Of a stretch of DNA of 64,000 nt, positions 1-8,174 are shown one piece after another. Location: NCBI RefSeq assembly GCF_029853695.1, contig NZ_CP122537.1:1984001-2048000 (forward strand), read 5' to 3'. Position numbers and translations under genes: made by a program. The notes under the pieces were generated by a model. It was not told the origin of the DNA. It did not search any database and saw only the letters and a program-made list of their open reading frames with translations. Position 1 is the stretch's first letter. Every line of letters begins with the position of its first letter. This DNA is from Jannaschia sp. GRR-S6-38. Its GTDB lineage: Bacteria > Pseudomonadota > Alphaproteobacteria > Rhodobacterales > Rhodobacteraceae.

Positions 1-517
1 CGCGGATCGCGGCCTCGAGCTCGCCCGGGCCCATGTCGGCGGCGGGGGTGTTGATCAGGTCGCGGGTCAGGCACTCGCCCGCGGCGATGGCCTCGACCCG
101 GGCGGCATCGACGCCGCGGGGCGCGCGCAGCATCGGCGCCTCGCGGCCGTTCGCCTTGTAGCGGGTGAAGGCATAGCCGGCGAGCAGCCAGCCCAGCGCG
201 GCCTCCTCGGCCTCGTTGGCGGTCAGCTCACCCTCCAGCGCGTAGGTGCCGGGTGGCAGCGCCTCGGCCGCGCGGGCGGCGAGGAAGCGCGTGCGCTGGC
301 GGTCCTTGCGGCGGCCCCAGCCCATCAGCACGCGCGCCAGCCCCAGATCCGGGCCGGGCACGCGCAGCACCTGTCCCGCCTTGCCCGTGAAGGCATTGGC
401 GGTGACCCAGTCGCGCACCGGGTCGTCCTGCCGGTCGAGCCAGTCGTCGAACCCGTCCTGCGGGATCAGCCGCACCGGGACGGCGCGGGTGTCTGGGGCG
501 GCGAAGCGTGGCGTCAT
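1..517 (-). CDS. Leucyl aminopeptidase family protein (M17), N-terminal part
   Basis: This is the N-terminal 172 residues of an M17 metallo-aminopeptidase; the catalytic C-terminal part runs off the left edge of the window. M17 enzymes are cytosolic di-metal peptidases that remove N-terminal residues from peptides. The visible family hallmark is TRDLINTPAADMGPGELE near residues 149-166, which opens the catalytic domain, preceded by the more variable N-terminal domain. The start is the ATG at 515-517. Neither the metal ligands nor the active-site Lys/Arg can be checked here because they lie outside the window. The neighbouring small gene (602-982) is on the same strand, 84 bases upstream, so the two may be cotranscribed. 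Confidence 0.85.
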   Translation of the reverse strand, partial: MTPRFAAPDTRAVPVRLIPQDGFDDWLDRQDDPVRDWVTANAFTGKAGQVLRVPGPDLGLARVLMGWGRRKDRQRTRFLAARAAEALPPGTYALEGELTANEAEEAALGWLLAGYAFTRYKANGREAPMLRAPRGVDAARVEAIAAGECLTRDLINTPAADMGPGELEAAIR

Positions 518-601
518 GCGGGACCTCTCGCGCCGCGCGGATCGCGGCGCGGCACACACTAGCCGAGGCGGTCCGCGCTGCAAGCGCAAGGCGCGGGTCG
601 G

Positions 602-982
602 TCAGCCCGCGTTGTCGGTCTGCACATGCCAGTGGCGGGCGCGCTCGGGCTCGGCCAGGCGGACCAGCCGGGCCCGCGCCGCGGCGAGGCCGGCGGCGTC
701 GCCGGCGGCGAGGCAACGGCCCAGCGCCTCGGCCGCGACCACGAGGTTGCGCATCCCGATCCGCTGGCCCAGCGCCAGCAGCGCCTCGGCCTCGCGGCCG
801 AGCCCCGCGCGGCCCGCGGGCCCGTCACGCAGCGTGCTCAGCCGCGTCTCGATCTCGGCGAGGGTCTCGGCGATCACCGCCTCGGCCTCCGCGCCGTGGG
901 TCCGGCAGATCGCCGCCAGGGCGTCGTGGTCGAAATCCAGCGCCTCGGGGGCTGGCCGGAAGGGCGTGATCGTCGCTTGCAT
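602..982 (-). CDS. Conserved small helical protein of unknown function
   Basis: This 126-residue protein is predicted to be all alpha-helical and rich in Ala, Glu, Leu and Arg. It has no signal peptide, membrane segment or cysteine cluster. The helical make-up with regularly spaced acidic residues (for example AEAVIAETLAEIETRLSTLR around residues 33-52) recalls histidine-phosphotransfer-like bundles, but I see no convincing phospho-acceptor motif, so the function stays open. I chose the ATG at 980-982 because the encoded residues look protein-like from there, whereas the upstream in-frame extension to 1156 is low-complexity and would overlap the carbonic anhydrase start. It lies upstream of the aminopeptidase on the same strand. 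Confidence 0.6.
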   Translation of the reverse strand: MQATITPFRPAPEALDFDHDALAAICRTHGAEAEAVIAETLAEIETRLSTLRDGPAGRAGLGREAEALLALGQRIGMRNLVVAAEALGRCLAAGDAAGLAAARARLVRLAEPERARHWHVQTDNAG

Positions 983-1080
983 GGTCTCGGGTCCTCGTCG
1001 CTCGCAGGCCGGCTGCTTCGCGGCCTGAGTGCCGGGCGCGGCGGGCGAGACGGCGGCGCAAAGGTGACGATGATCCGGAG

Positions 1081-1094
1081 AATTCGCTCGAATT
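1081..1094. promoter_or_regulatory. 14-bp perfect palindrome upstream of carbonic anhydrase
   Basis: AATTCGCTCGAATT is a perfect inverted repeat in the 173-bp gap between the divergent gene ending its start at 982 and the carbonic anhydrase start at 1156. It is AT-richer than its surroundings and lies about 60 bases upstream of the start codon, which is a plausible operator position. No regulator is encoded next to it, so its role is inferred. Confidence 0.35.
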
Positions 1095-1155
1095 GAGGGG
1101 ATCTGCTGCTTAGAACGGCGACGATGCGCGAACGGATGCGCAAACGAGGGACGCA

Positions 1156-1806
1156 ATGAGATACGCTCAGCCTCTGCCCGGCTCGCTGGTCAAGCGGTAC
1201 CACGGCTGGAAGGCCACCACCTTCGCCGAGAACGAGGCGTGGTATCGGCGCCTCGCGCAGGAGGGCCAGCGGCCGCGGGCGATGGTGATCTCGTGTTGCG
1301 ACAGCCGGGTGCACGTGACCTCGATCTTCGGGGCCGAGCAGGGCGAGTTCTTCATCCACCGCAACATCGCCAATCTCGTCCCCCCGCACGAGCCCGACGG
1401 GCTGCGCCACGGCACCTCGGCGGCGATCGAATACGCGGTGACGGCGCTGCATATCAGCCAGATCATCGTGCTGGGCCATTCGCAATGCGGCGGGGTGAAG
1501 GGCTGCGAGGCGATGTGTTCGGGCCACGCGCCCGAGCTCGAGCGCGCCGAGAGCTTCGTGGGCCGCTGGATGGACCTGCTGCGCCCCGGCTGGGAGGCGG
1601 TGCGCGGGATCGCGGATGCTGACGCGCGGATGGAGGCGCTGGAGAAGCAGGCGGTGCTGATCTCGCTCGAGAACCTGATGACCTTCCCCTTCGTCGCCGA
1701 GGCGGTGAAATCCGGCGACCTGGCGCTGCACGGGCTGTGGAACGACATTACCCGGGGCGCGCTGGAGATCTACGATGCCCGGACCGATGCCTTCGCGCCG
1801 CTCTGA
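1156..1806 (+). CDS. can: Beta-class carbonic anhydrase
   Basis: This 216-residue enzyme interconverts CO2 and bicarbonate in the cytoplasm. The beta-class signature is complete: CxDxR at residues 47-51 (Cys47 zinc ligand, Asp49/Arg51 dyad) and HxxC at His108/Cys111 in GHSQCGG. The length is normal for the family. The ATG at 1156 follows a GAGG-containing stretch about 8 bases upstream. The gene lies 118 bases ahead of sbtA and sbtB on the same strand. That suggests a joint job: SbtA would import bicarbonate with sodium, and this enzyme would set the CO2/bicarbonate balance for carboxylases. A palindrome at 1846-1859 lies between this gene and sbtA, so they may also be transcribed separately. 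Confidence 0.95.
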   Translation: MRYAQPLPGSLVKRYHGWKATTFAENEAWYRRLAQEGQRPRAMVISCCDSRVHVTSIFGAEQGEFFIHRNIANLVPPHEPDGLRHGTSAAIEYAVTALHISQIIVLGHSQCGGVKGCEAMCSGHAPELERAESFVGRWMDLLRPGWEAVRGIADADARMEALEKQAVLISLENLMTFPFVAEAVKSGDLALHGLWNDITRGALEIYDARTDAFAPL

Positions 1807-1845
1807 GCGCGGATGCGGGTGAGGCTGCAACGCCGCCCGGCCAAT

Positions 1846-1859
1846 TGAACGCGCGTTCA
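1846..1859. promoter_or_regulatory. 14-bp perfect palindrome upstream of sbtA
   Basis: TGAACGCGCGTTCA is a perfect inverted repeat 66 bases before the sbtA start. Its GAAC-N6-GTTC form resembles the operators of TetR-family repressors. It could separate control of sbtAB from the carbonic anhydrase. No regulator gene is adjacent, so this is inference from symmetry and position. Confidence 0.4.
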
Positions 1860-1924
1860 GTACCGATGTTGACCCCACGCCGCGGCCGGGCAACCAACGG
1901 GGCCAGACTGACCCGGAGGCCGCC

Positions 1925-2899
1925 ATGGAGTTCCTGTCGCTCGCGCTGGGCAACCTGACCTCGCCCATCATCCTCAGCTTCGCGCTGGGCCTGTTCGCGG
2001 CGCTCGCGCGCTCCGAGCTGTCGGTGCCCGAGGCGGTGGCGAAGGGGCTGTCGATCTATCTTCTGTTCGCGATCGGCTTCAAGGGCGGCGCGGCGGTCAA
2101 CGAGGCGGGGCTCGGCCCCACGCTCTTGGGCGCGCTGCTGGCGGGGGCGGTCCTTTCCTTCGCGCTGCCCTTCGCGGCCTTCGCGCTGCTCAGGGTGATG
2201 ACGCGGCTCTCGGCGCTCGATGCGGCGGCGGTGGCGGCGCATTACGGCTCGATCTCGATCGTGACCTTCGTCGCAGGCACCTCGGTGCTGGAAGGGGCGG
2301 GCATCGCCTCGGACGGCTGGATGGTGGCCGTGGCCGCGGTGATGGAGGCGCCGGCGATCCTGTCGGCGCTCTGGCTGGTGGCACGCTCGGGCGAGGGGCG
2401 CAGCCTCGACGCCGATCTCTGGCGCGAGATCCTGCTCAACGGCTCGATCGTGCTGCTGGTGGGCAGTTTCGTGATCGGCTGGATCACCGGCGCCGAGGGG
2501 CTGGACCGGATCGCGCCCTTCATCGTGGCGCCGTTCCAGGGCGTGCTCTGTCTGTTTCTTCTGGACATGGGGCTGGTCGCGGGGCGCGGCCTGCGCGAAG
2601 CGCGGGCGGTGTTGCGGCCGGGGCTTTTGATCTTCGGGCTGACCATGCCGCTCATCGGCGCGGCGGCGGGCGGGCTGTCGGGCGTGATGCTGGGCCTCGG
2701 CACCGGCAGCACGATGCTGTTCATGGTGCTTGGCGCCTCGGCCAGCTACATCGCGGTGCCCGCGGCGATGCGCGTCGCCCTTCCCGCGGCCAACCCGTCG
2801 ATCTACCTGACGCTTTCGCTGGGGGTGACCTTCCCCTTCAACCTGACGCTGGGGCTGGCCATCTACCTGGCCGCCGCCCGCCTGATCACCGGAGGCTGA
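1925..2899 (+). CDS. sbtA: SbtA-family sodium-dependent bicarbonate transporter
   Basis: This 324-residue inner-membrane protein has about ten hydrophobic segments. Its N-terminus (ending LFAIGFKGGAAV around residue 59) and its two-fold repeated architecture match the SbtA family (PF05982). SbtA proteins in cyanobacteria import bicarbonate with sodium at high affinity. The family match is by recognition of the sequence pattern; transport of bicarbonate here is inferred, but it is strongly backed by the carbonic anhydrase just upstream and the SbtB-like gene four bases downstream. The ATG at 1925 follows a GGAGG sequence with good spacing. The sodium-site residues cannot be verified by eye. 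Confidence 0.9.
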   Translation: MEFLSLALGNLTSPIILSFALGLFAALARSELSVPEAVAKGLSIYLLFAIGFKGGAAVNEAGLGPTLLGALLAGAVLSFALPFAAFALLRVMTRLSALDAAAVAAHYGSISIVTFVAGTSVLEGAGIASDGWMVAVAAVMEAPAILSALWLVARSGEGRSLDADLWREILLNGSIVLLVGSFVIGWITGAEGLDRIAPFIVAPFQGVLCLFLLDMGLVAGRGLREARAVLRPGLLIFGLTMPLIGAAAGGLSGVMLGLGTGSTMLFMVLGASASYIAVPAAMRVALPAANPSIYLTLSLGVTFPFNLTLGLAIYLAAARLITGG

Positions 2900-2903
2900 T
2901 GCG

Positions 2904-3215
2904 ATGCAGACCCATTCCGCCAAGCGCGTCGAGATCATCATCGAGGCTATGATGGAGCGCCGCCTGACCGAGGCGCTGCTGGCCGCCGAGGTGACGGGCT
3001 TCACCGTCTTGCCGGTGCATGGCGGATCGGGGCGGTCGGGGCACTGGACGCGCGCGGGCCAGATCGGCCGCGCGGGCGGCATGGTCGCGGTGGTCTGCAT
3101 CGTCCGGCCCGACCGGCTGGACGGGTTGCTCGACGCCGCCTTCGAGGTGGTCGAGAGCCATATCGGCGTCGTCTCGGTCACCGATTGCGAGGTGCTGCGG
3201 GCGGAACGGTTCTAG
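2904..3215 (+). CDS. sbtB: SbtB-like PII-family regulator
   Basis: This 103-residue ferredoxin-fold PII-like protein is predicted to form trimers that bind adenine nucleotides and control SbtA. It starts four bases after sbtA, so the two are translationally linked. The N-terminal VEIIIEAMMERRLTEALLAA segment, the GFTVLPVHGGSGRSGHW stretch leading into the T-loop, and the C-terminal CEVLRAERF end all follow the SbtB layout. It lacks the C-terminal CGPxGC redox loop found in some SbtB proteins. Canonical GlnB/GlnK residues such as the uridylylated T-loop Tyr are also absent, unlike the true GlnK at 51785. Confidence 0.8.
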   Translation: MQTHSAKRVEIIIEAMMERRLTEALLAAEVTGFTVLPVHGGSGRSGHWTRAGQIGRAGGMVAVVCIVRPDRLDGLLDAAFEVVESHIGVVSVTDCEVLRAERF

Positions 3216-3230
3216 CCGCCGCCGCGCCGC

Positions 3231-4844
3231 TCAGGGCTCCCAGATCAGGATCTGCCCCTCGGGCCAGCCGGCCTCGATCCGGACGCGGATCTCGGTCTCC
3301 GACCCGGGCGCGAGCGGCAACACCCATTCGCCCACGGCGCGCTTGTCCTCGATATCGGTCCGGTCGGGTTCGGGGCGGACACGGACATCCAGCTCCAGCG
3401 CCTCCTGCTCAGAGAAGGGCAGCGCGATGCGCGTCTCGACCGTCTCGGGCGCGTCCGACAGGTTGCGGATGCGGTAGACGAGGTCCTGCACCCGCGTCGC
3501 GCTGCTGGTGATGATGCCGCGATCGCCTGTCTCGTTGTCGAGCGCGACGAATTCCAGCCGGATCGCGGGCAGCGGCCCGAAGGCCAGCTCCGCCTCGTCG
3601 CCCGCCGGGATCAGCGGCAGCCGCGCCTCGCCCACCCGGGCGTCGCCCCGGAACAGGGTGAGCGCGCCGGGCAGGATCGGCTCGGGCGTGGTGTTCTCGA
3701 ATTCGGCCATCAGGAAGGCGGTGGTGTCGCGGCGCGGGACCGCCCGGGCGAAGGGGCGGGCGTCGAAGACGAGGTCGTCGAGCGCCAGCACCACCGGGTC
3801 GCCGCCCGTCGGCAGGGTCGCGGGACGCGGATAGGCATAGGTCACGACCGGCCCGTCGAGGCGCACGCCCGCCACGACCTGTTCGGCCAACGCCGGGGCC
3901 GGGGCGGCGCGCATCATGTCGGAGGCGATCTCGGCCTCGCGGAAGCTGCCGCGCGCGGGCGCGTCCTGCGGCACGATCCGCGCGAGGTCGGGCTGCGGCT
4001 CGGTGGGCGCGGTCTGGGCGTAGGGGTCCGCGGTCGAGAGCGTCAGCGCCACGTCCCGCATCGGCAGGCCCGAGCGCTGGGTGACGCGCAGCTTCCGCGC
4101 GAGCGTCAGCCGACCCGCATCCTCGTCCAGCGTCGCGTCGTAGACCGGCGCCCAGCCGCCCGCGCCGGGCTGGGTCAAGGTCACGGCGACCGCGCCCGGC
4201 GCCTCCAGCGTCACGGCGACGGCCAGCATGTCGACGGGTCCGAAATCGGGCCCGGTCGCCGCGAGGTCGCGGCGGGCCTGGGCGAGGTCGCGCTCGGCCG
4301 CCTCGATCGCGTCCCGCGCCTGCCGCACGGCGGCGCGCGCCGCGATGGCGCGGGCCTGCGCGGCGGCGACGCCCTCGGCCACCTGTGCCGCCGTCGCGGC
4401 CAGCGCCTGCGGGTCGAGCCCGGTCAGCGCCTCGCCGGTGATCGACCGCCAGAAGGCCTGTGCCGCCTCCGCCGCCTCGGCCTCGGTGCGGGCCCGGTCG
4501 GCGGCGTCGCGGGCGTTCTCCAGCGCGGCCTCGGCGGTCTCCATGGCGTCGAAGGCGGCCCGCTGGGCCGCATCGAACAGGCCGCGCCCGTCGGCCACGG
4601 CGTCGCTCAGCCGTTCGACCGGGCCGAGCGCCGCGCCGGTGAGCGCGAGATCGGGCAGGAAGCCCGCATCCTCGGGCATGGGAATGAGCAGACGGTGGCG
4701 GCCGGCGGGAAGCTCGGCGCGGCCCTCGCGGGTCAGGGTCAGGCCGTTGGGGAAGATCGTCGCGGCGGTGACGGGGGCGAGCACCGTGACGTCCTCGGCA
4801 AAGGCGAGGCCGGGCAGGATGGCGAGGACGAGGGCAAGGCGCAT
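3231..4844 (-). CDS. DUF4139/DUF4140 (MuiA-like) exported protein
   Basis: This 537-residue protein begins with a clear Sec signal peptide (MRLALVLAILPGLAFAEDV, cleavage near residue 16), so it is envelope or periplasmic. The N-terminal domain has the DUF4140 pattern, followed by a long Ala/Glu/Arg-rich coiled coil (about residues 80-200) and a C-terminal beta-rich DUF4139 domain. The family includes proteins annotated as mucoidy inhibitor A, whose molecular function is unknown. Its 3' end is 15 bases from the end of sbtB, so the two are convergent. The gene appears monocistronic, with asd 137 bases upstream on the same strand. Confidence 0.8.
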   Translation of the reverse strand: MRLALVLAILPGLAFAEDVTVLAPVTAATIFPNGLTLTREGRAELPAGRHRLLIPMPEDAGFLPDLALTGAALGPVERLSDAVADGRGLFDAAQRAAFDAMETAEAALENARDAADRARTEAEAAEAAQAFWRSITGEALTGLDPQALAATAAQVAEGVAAAQARAIAARAAVRQARDAIEAAERDLAQARRDLAATGPDFGPVDMLAVAVTLEAPGAVAVTLTQPGAGGWAPVYDATLDEDAGRLTLARKLRVTQRSGLPMRDVALTLSTADPYAQTAPTEPQPDLARIVPQDAPARGSFREAEIASDMMRAAPAPALAEQVVAGVRLDGPVVTYAYPRPATLPTGGDPVVLALDDLVFDARPFARAVPRRDTTAFLMAEFENTTPEPILPGALTLFRGDARVGEARLPLIPAGDEAELAFGPLPAIRLEFVALDNETGDRGIITSSATRVQDLVYRIRNLSDAPETVETRIALPFSEQEALELDVRVRPEPDRTDIEDKRAVGEWVLPLAPGSETEIRVRIEAGWPEGQILIWEP

Positions 4845-4981
4845 GGTCGGGCTCCGGCTGAGGGTCGGCGCGGAGTGTCGCAGGGCGCCGCCGCGTTGTC
4901 AGCAGCCGGGCGGGCGTTATCGGATGACGGGGGCCGCCGGTGGCGGGCGCGACGGCCCCGCCGGGGCCGCCGCCGGGGCGA

Positions 4982-6004
4982 TCACCCCTTCTTCAGCATC
5001 CGGTTCCCGAGCGTCTCGGCGATCTGCACGGCGTTCAGCGCCGCGCCCTTGCGGAGGTTGTCGGAGACGACCCAAATGTTCAGCCCGTTATCGATGGTCG
5101 AATCCTGCCGGATGCGGCTGACGAAGGTGGCGTAATCGCCCACGCATTCGACCGGCGTGACGTAGCCGCCGTCCTCGCGCTTGTCGACGACCAGCACGCC
5201 GGGCGCCTCGCGCAGGATGTCGCGCGCCTCGTCCTCGTCGAGATGGTCCTCGAACTCAATGTTGATCGCCTCGGAATGGCCCACGAAGACCGGCACGCGG
5301 ACGCAGGTCGCGGTGACCTTGATCTTCGGGTCCACGATCTTCTTGGTCTCGGCCACCATCTTCCATTCCTCCTTGGTCGAGCCGTCTTCCATGAAGACGT
5401 CGATATGGGGAATGACGTTGAAGGCGATCTGCTTGGTATAGACCGACGGCTCGCGCTCCTGGCCCGGGACGTACATGCCCTTGGTCTGGTCCCAGAGCTC
5501 GTCGATGGCCTCTTTCCCGGTGCCCGAGACGGACTGGTAGGTCGACACCACGACGCGCTTGATCCGGGCGCGGTCGTGCAGCGGCTTCAGCGCCACGACC
5601 ATCTGCGCGGTCGAGCAGTTCGGGTTCGCGATGATGTTCTTCTTCGCGTAGCCGTCCACGGCCTCGGGATTCACCTCCGGCACCACCAGCGGCACGTCGG
5701 GGTCGTAGCGGTAGAGCGAGGAGTTATCGATCACCACGCAGCCCGCCTTCGCGGCGACGGGGGCGTATTTCTTCGTCGCGTCCGAGCCGATGGCGAAGAA
5801 GGCGATGTCCCAGCCGGTGAAGTCGAACTGCTCCAGATCCCTGGTCTTCAGGGTCTTGTCGCCGAAGCTCACCTCCGTTCCCATCGACTTGCGCGACGCC
5901 AGCGCGGCGATCTCGTCGACGGGAAACTGGCGCTCGGCCAGGATGTTCAGCATTTCGCGGCCCACGTTCCCCGTGGCGCCGCAGACGACGACCTTGTAGC
6001 CCAT
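4982..6004 (-). CDS. asd: Aspartate-semialdehyde dehydrogenase
   Basis: This 340-residue enzyme makes aspartate semialdehyde from aspartyl phosphate with NADPH, the branch point to lysine/diaminopimelate, threonine and methionine. The N-terminal GATGNVG loop (residues 9-15) binds the cofactor, and the catalytic Cys sits in NPNCSTAQ at about residue 130. There are two adjacent ATG codons at 6005-6007 and 6002-6004; the second leaves a 5-base gap after the GGAGG ribosome-binding site and gives the usual MGYKVVV N-terminus, so I chose it. The window also encodes dapD (32441) and dapE (34521) of the same pathway, but not next to this gene. Confidence 0.95.
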   Translation of the reverse strand: MGYKVVVCGATGNVGREMLNILAERQFPVDEIAALASRKSMGTEVSFGDKTLKTRDLEQFDFTGWDIAFFAIGSDATKKYAPVAAKAGCVVIDNSSLYRYDPDVPLVVPEVNPEAVDGYAKKNIIANPNCSTAQMVVALKPLHDRARIKRVVVSTYQSVSGTGKEAIDELWDQTKGMYVPGQEREPSVYTKQIAFNVIPHIDVFMEDGSTKEEWKMVAETKKIVDPKIKVTATCVRVPVFVGHSEAINIEFEDHLDEDEARDILREAPGVLVVDKREDGGYVTPVECVGDYATFVSRIRQDSTIDNGLNIWVVSDNLRKGAALNAVQIAETLGNRMLKKG

Positions 6005-6083
6005 CATATCCTCCGAAGGGTTGGGGAGCGCGGGCGCAGCTATACGGGATGGGCCCCCGGGACAAGCGGCAACGGGCCGGGCG

Positions 6084-6533
6084 TCAGCCCTCCAGTTCGG
6101 CGATCATCGCGACGCGGGTGGCGTGGCGCCCGCCCTCGAAGGCGGCCGACAGGAAGGCGTCGACGATCTCGAGCGCCAGCCCCTCGCCGGTCACGCGCGC
6201 CCCGATGGCCAGCATGTTGGCGTCGTTGTGCTGGCGGATCATGCGCGCCGAGAAGGGATCGCCGCAGACGCCGCAGCGGACGCCGTCGATCTTGTTGGCG
6301 GCCATCATGATGCCCTGTCCCGTGCCGCAGAGCAAGATCCCGAGGCGGCAATCGCCCGCGGCGACGCGGCGGGCGGCCTCGGCGCCGCGCTCGGGGTAAT
6401 GCGTGCTTTCAAGCGTGGTCGGGCCGATATCGACCACCTCCCAGCCCTGCGCCGCGATATGGTCGGCGACCGCGCGGCGCAGCGGGATCGCGGCGTGGTC
6501 GCTGGAGAGGACGATTCGGGTCTCGGCGGTCAT
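6084..6533 (-). CDS. rpiB: Ribose 5-phosphate isomerase B
   Basis: This 149-residue cytoplasmic enzyme interconverts ribose 5-phosphate and ribulose 5-phosphate in the pentose phosphate pathway. RpiB/LacA hallmarks are present: SSDHAA at residues 10-15, catalytic Cys69 in CGTGQG, and HNDANML at 102-108. The start is the ATG at 6531-6533; the longer in-frame reading up to 6575 adds 14 unlikely residues. The gene is 79 bases upstream of asd on the same strand, so cotranscription is possible, although the pathways differ. RpiB paralogs acting on other sugar phosphates exist, so the exact substrate is inferred. Confidence 0.92.
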   Translation of the reverse strand: MTAETRIVLSSDHAAIPLRRAVADHIAAQGWEVVDIGPTTLESTHYPERGAEAARRVAAGDCRLGILLCGTGQGIMMAANKIDGVRCGVCGDPFSARMIRQHNDANMLAIGARVTGEGLALEIVDAFLSAAFEGGRHATRVAMIAELEG

Positions 6534-6703
6534 CGGGGGCGCTCCTTCGCGGCAATCCGGCGTGCCCTGCGGCACCTGCGCGCCCCTTTAGCGATTTCGG
6601 CGGGATTGCACAGGCCCGGGCGGCCCCCCGCACCGGAACCGCGGGCGCCGCGCCACGTTCCCCCCCGGGCCGCGCGATGCGGGCCCGACGATCCGGAGGC
6701 GGA

Positions 6704-7906
6704 ATGGACGGCACCTTCCTCGACACCTGGCACCAGGCGGCCACGACCGCGCTGGGGCTGTTCTGGACCGCCTTTTGGGCCTTCGGGCTGGGCTACCTGA
6801 TCTCGGCGATGATTCAGGTCTTCGTGACCCGCGCCGCCATGCGCCGGCAGATGGGCGAGGCGGGGCCGCGCGCCGTCGCCATGGGCACGGTCTTCGGCTT
6901 CCTGAGCTCGTCCTGCAGCTTCGCCGCCCTGTCGGGGACGCGGGCCCTCTTCGCCAAGGGGGCCGGGCTGGTCCCGTCGCTGGCCTTCCTGCTCGCCTCG
7001 ACCAACCTCGTGGTCGAGCTGGGCATCATCATCGCCATCTTCCTGGGCTGGCAATTCGTCGTCGGGGAATACGTGGGCGGGGTCCTGCTGATCCTGCTGA
7101 TGTGGCTGGTCGTCCGGCTGACCCGCGGGTTCGCGCCGGTCGCCGCGGCGCGCGAGCGCGCGCAGGAAAGCCAAGGCGACGCGGAGGCGGAGGGCGGTGC
7201 GCAGGACGACTGGACCGACCGGATCCGGTCGCGCGAGAGCTGGGCCGAAGTGGCGCAACGCTATTTCATGGAATGGGCGATGGTCTGGAAGGACGTGACC
7301 ATCGGTTTCACCGTCGCGGGCATCATCGCGGCCTTCGTGCCGCGCGCCTTCTTCGAATGGCTGTTCGTCGGCGGCGCGGACCCCGGTTTCTGGGAGTTGC
7401 TGGCGCAGGCGCTCGTCGGGCCGGTCGCGGCCTTCTTCACCTTCATCGGCTCGATGGGGAACATCCCGCTGGCCGCCGTGCTCTACGGCAACGGGGTCAG
7501 CTTCGCGGGCATCATGGCCTTCATCTTCTCCGACCTCGTGGTGATCCCGGTCCTGCGCATGAACGCCACCTATTACGGCTGGCGCATGGCGCTCTACATC
7601 CTGGGCGTCTTCCTCGTGGTGCTCGTGGCGACGGCGCTGATCCTGCATTACGGCTTCGCATTTCTGGGGATCCTGCCCAGCGCGGAGCAGGTCCGCTCGG
7701 TCACCGAGCGCGAGTTCTTCGCGATCGACTACACCTTCTGGCTGAACCTCGGCTTCGTCGTGCTGAGCGCCGGCTTCGTCGCCTGGAAGGTGGCGCGCAG
7801 CGGCTTCGCCTTCACCACCGGGCAGGGCGCGCTGGAGAAGACGCTGTTCGGCCTGGCGATGCTCTCCTACCTTTGGCTGGGGATCGGGCTTCTGCTGGGC
7901 GGCTGA
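6704..7906 (+). CDS. ArsP/DUF318-type permease
   Basis: This 400-residue inner-membrane protein belongs to the permease family PF03773. It has two homologous halves of four or five transmembrane helices joined by a charged cytoplasmic linker (about residues 145-185, rich in Arg, Glu and Asp). The FGFLSSSCSFAALSGTRALF motif (residues 65-84) is typical, and the second half has the matching GSMGNIPLAAVLYGNG motif. Relatives export trivalent organoarsenicals or transport unknown solutes; there is no arsR or arsenic gene here, so the substrate is not assigned. The ATG at 6704 follows GGAGGC and is preferred to the upstream start at 6677. It diverges from rpiB. Confidence 0.8.
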   Translation: MDGTFLDTWHQAATTALGLFWTAFWAFGLGYLISAMIQVFVTRAAMRRQMGEAGPRAVAMGTVFGFLSSSCSFAALSGTRALFAKGAGLVPSLAFLLASTNLVVELGIIIAIFLGWQFVVGEYVGGVLLILLMWLVVRLTRGFAPVAAARERAQESQGDAEAEGGAQDDWTDRIRSRESWAEVAQRYFMEWAMVWKDVTIGFTVAGIIAAFVPRAFFEWLFVGGADPGFWELLAQALVGPVAAFFTFIGSMGNIPLAAVLYGNGVSFAGIMAFIFSDLVVIPVLRMNATYYGWRMALYILGVFLVVLVATALILHYGFAFLGILPSAEQVRSVTEREFFAIDYTFWLNLGFVVLSAGFVAWKVARSGFAFTTGQGALEKTLFGLAMLSYLWLGIGLLLGG

Positions 7907-7919
7907 GGGCCCGGCAGCC

Positions 7920-8174
7920 CTAGCCCTTCTTCGCCAGCGCCTCGAGCAGCTCCCATTTCTGCTTGTCCTTCCGGTCCTCGATCCCGGCCTCGCCCGCGGC
8001 CTCGTAGATCTCGGAGCGCGGCTTGCCGAGCCACTTGGCCAGCGCGTCGTCGACGGGGCCGTCCAGTGCCTCCAGCAGCTCGTCGCGGGTCATGTCGTTG
8101 TGACCCTCGAGCTTCTGCACCCGGCCCAGATCCTTCAGTGCGTCGACGTTGAGGTCCTTCAGCTCAGTCGTCAT
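7920..8174 (-). CDS. Small protein with one Rho-N-like helix-loop-helix unit
   Basis: This 84-residue soluble protein is highly charged. Its first half (LNVDALKDLGRVQKLEGHND then MTRDELLEAL) matches the unit repeated in the upstream neighbour: a short helix, LEG or IEGRS, then a Met-x-Lys/Arg-Asp-Glu-Leu helix. This fold is like the Rho N-terminal/SAP-like nucleic-acid-binding unit. The ATG at 8174 overlaps the end of the upstream gene by 11 bases, which implies translational coupling. The C-terminal half (residues 45-84) is a second helical segment ending LLEALAKKG. Nucleic-acid binding is an inference from the fold. Confidence 0.7.
   Translation of the reverse strand: MTTELKDLNVDALKDLGRVQKLEGHNDMTRDELLEALDGPVDDALAKWLGKPRSEIYEAAGEAGIEDRKDKQKWELLEALAKKG

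Noticed and set aside
1748..3181. Long minus-strand frame opposite sbtA and sbtB
   Set aside because: The composition is that of a mirror of GC3-biased codons and both sense genes have clear families.
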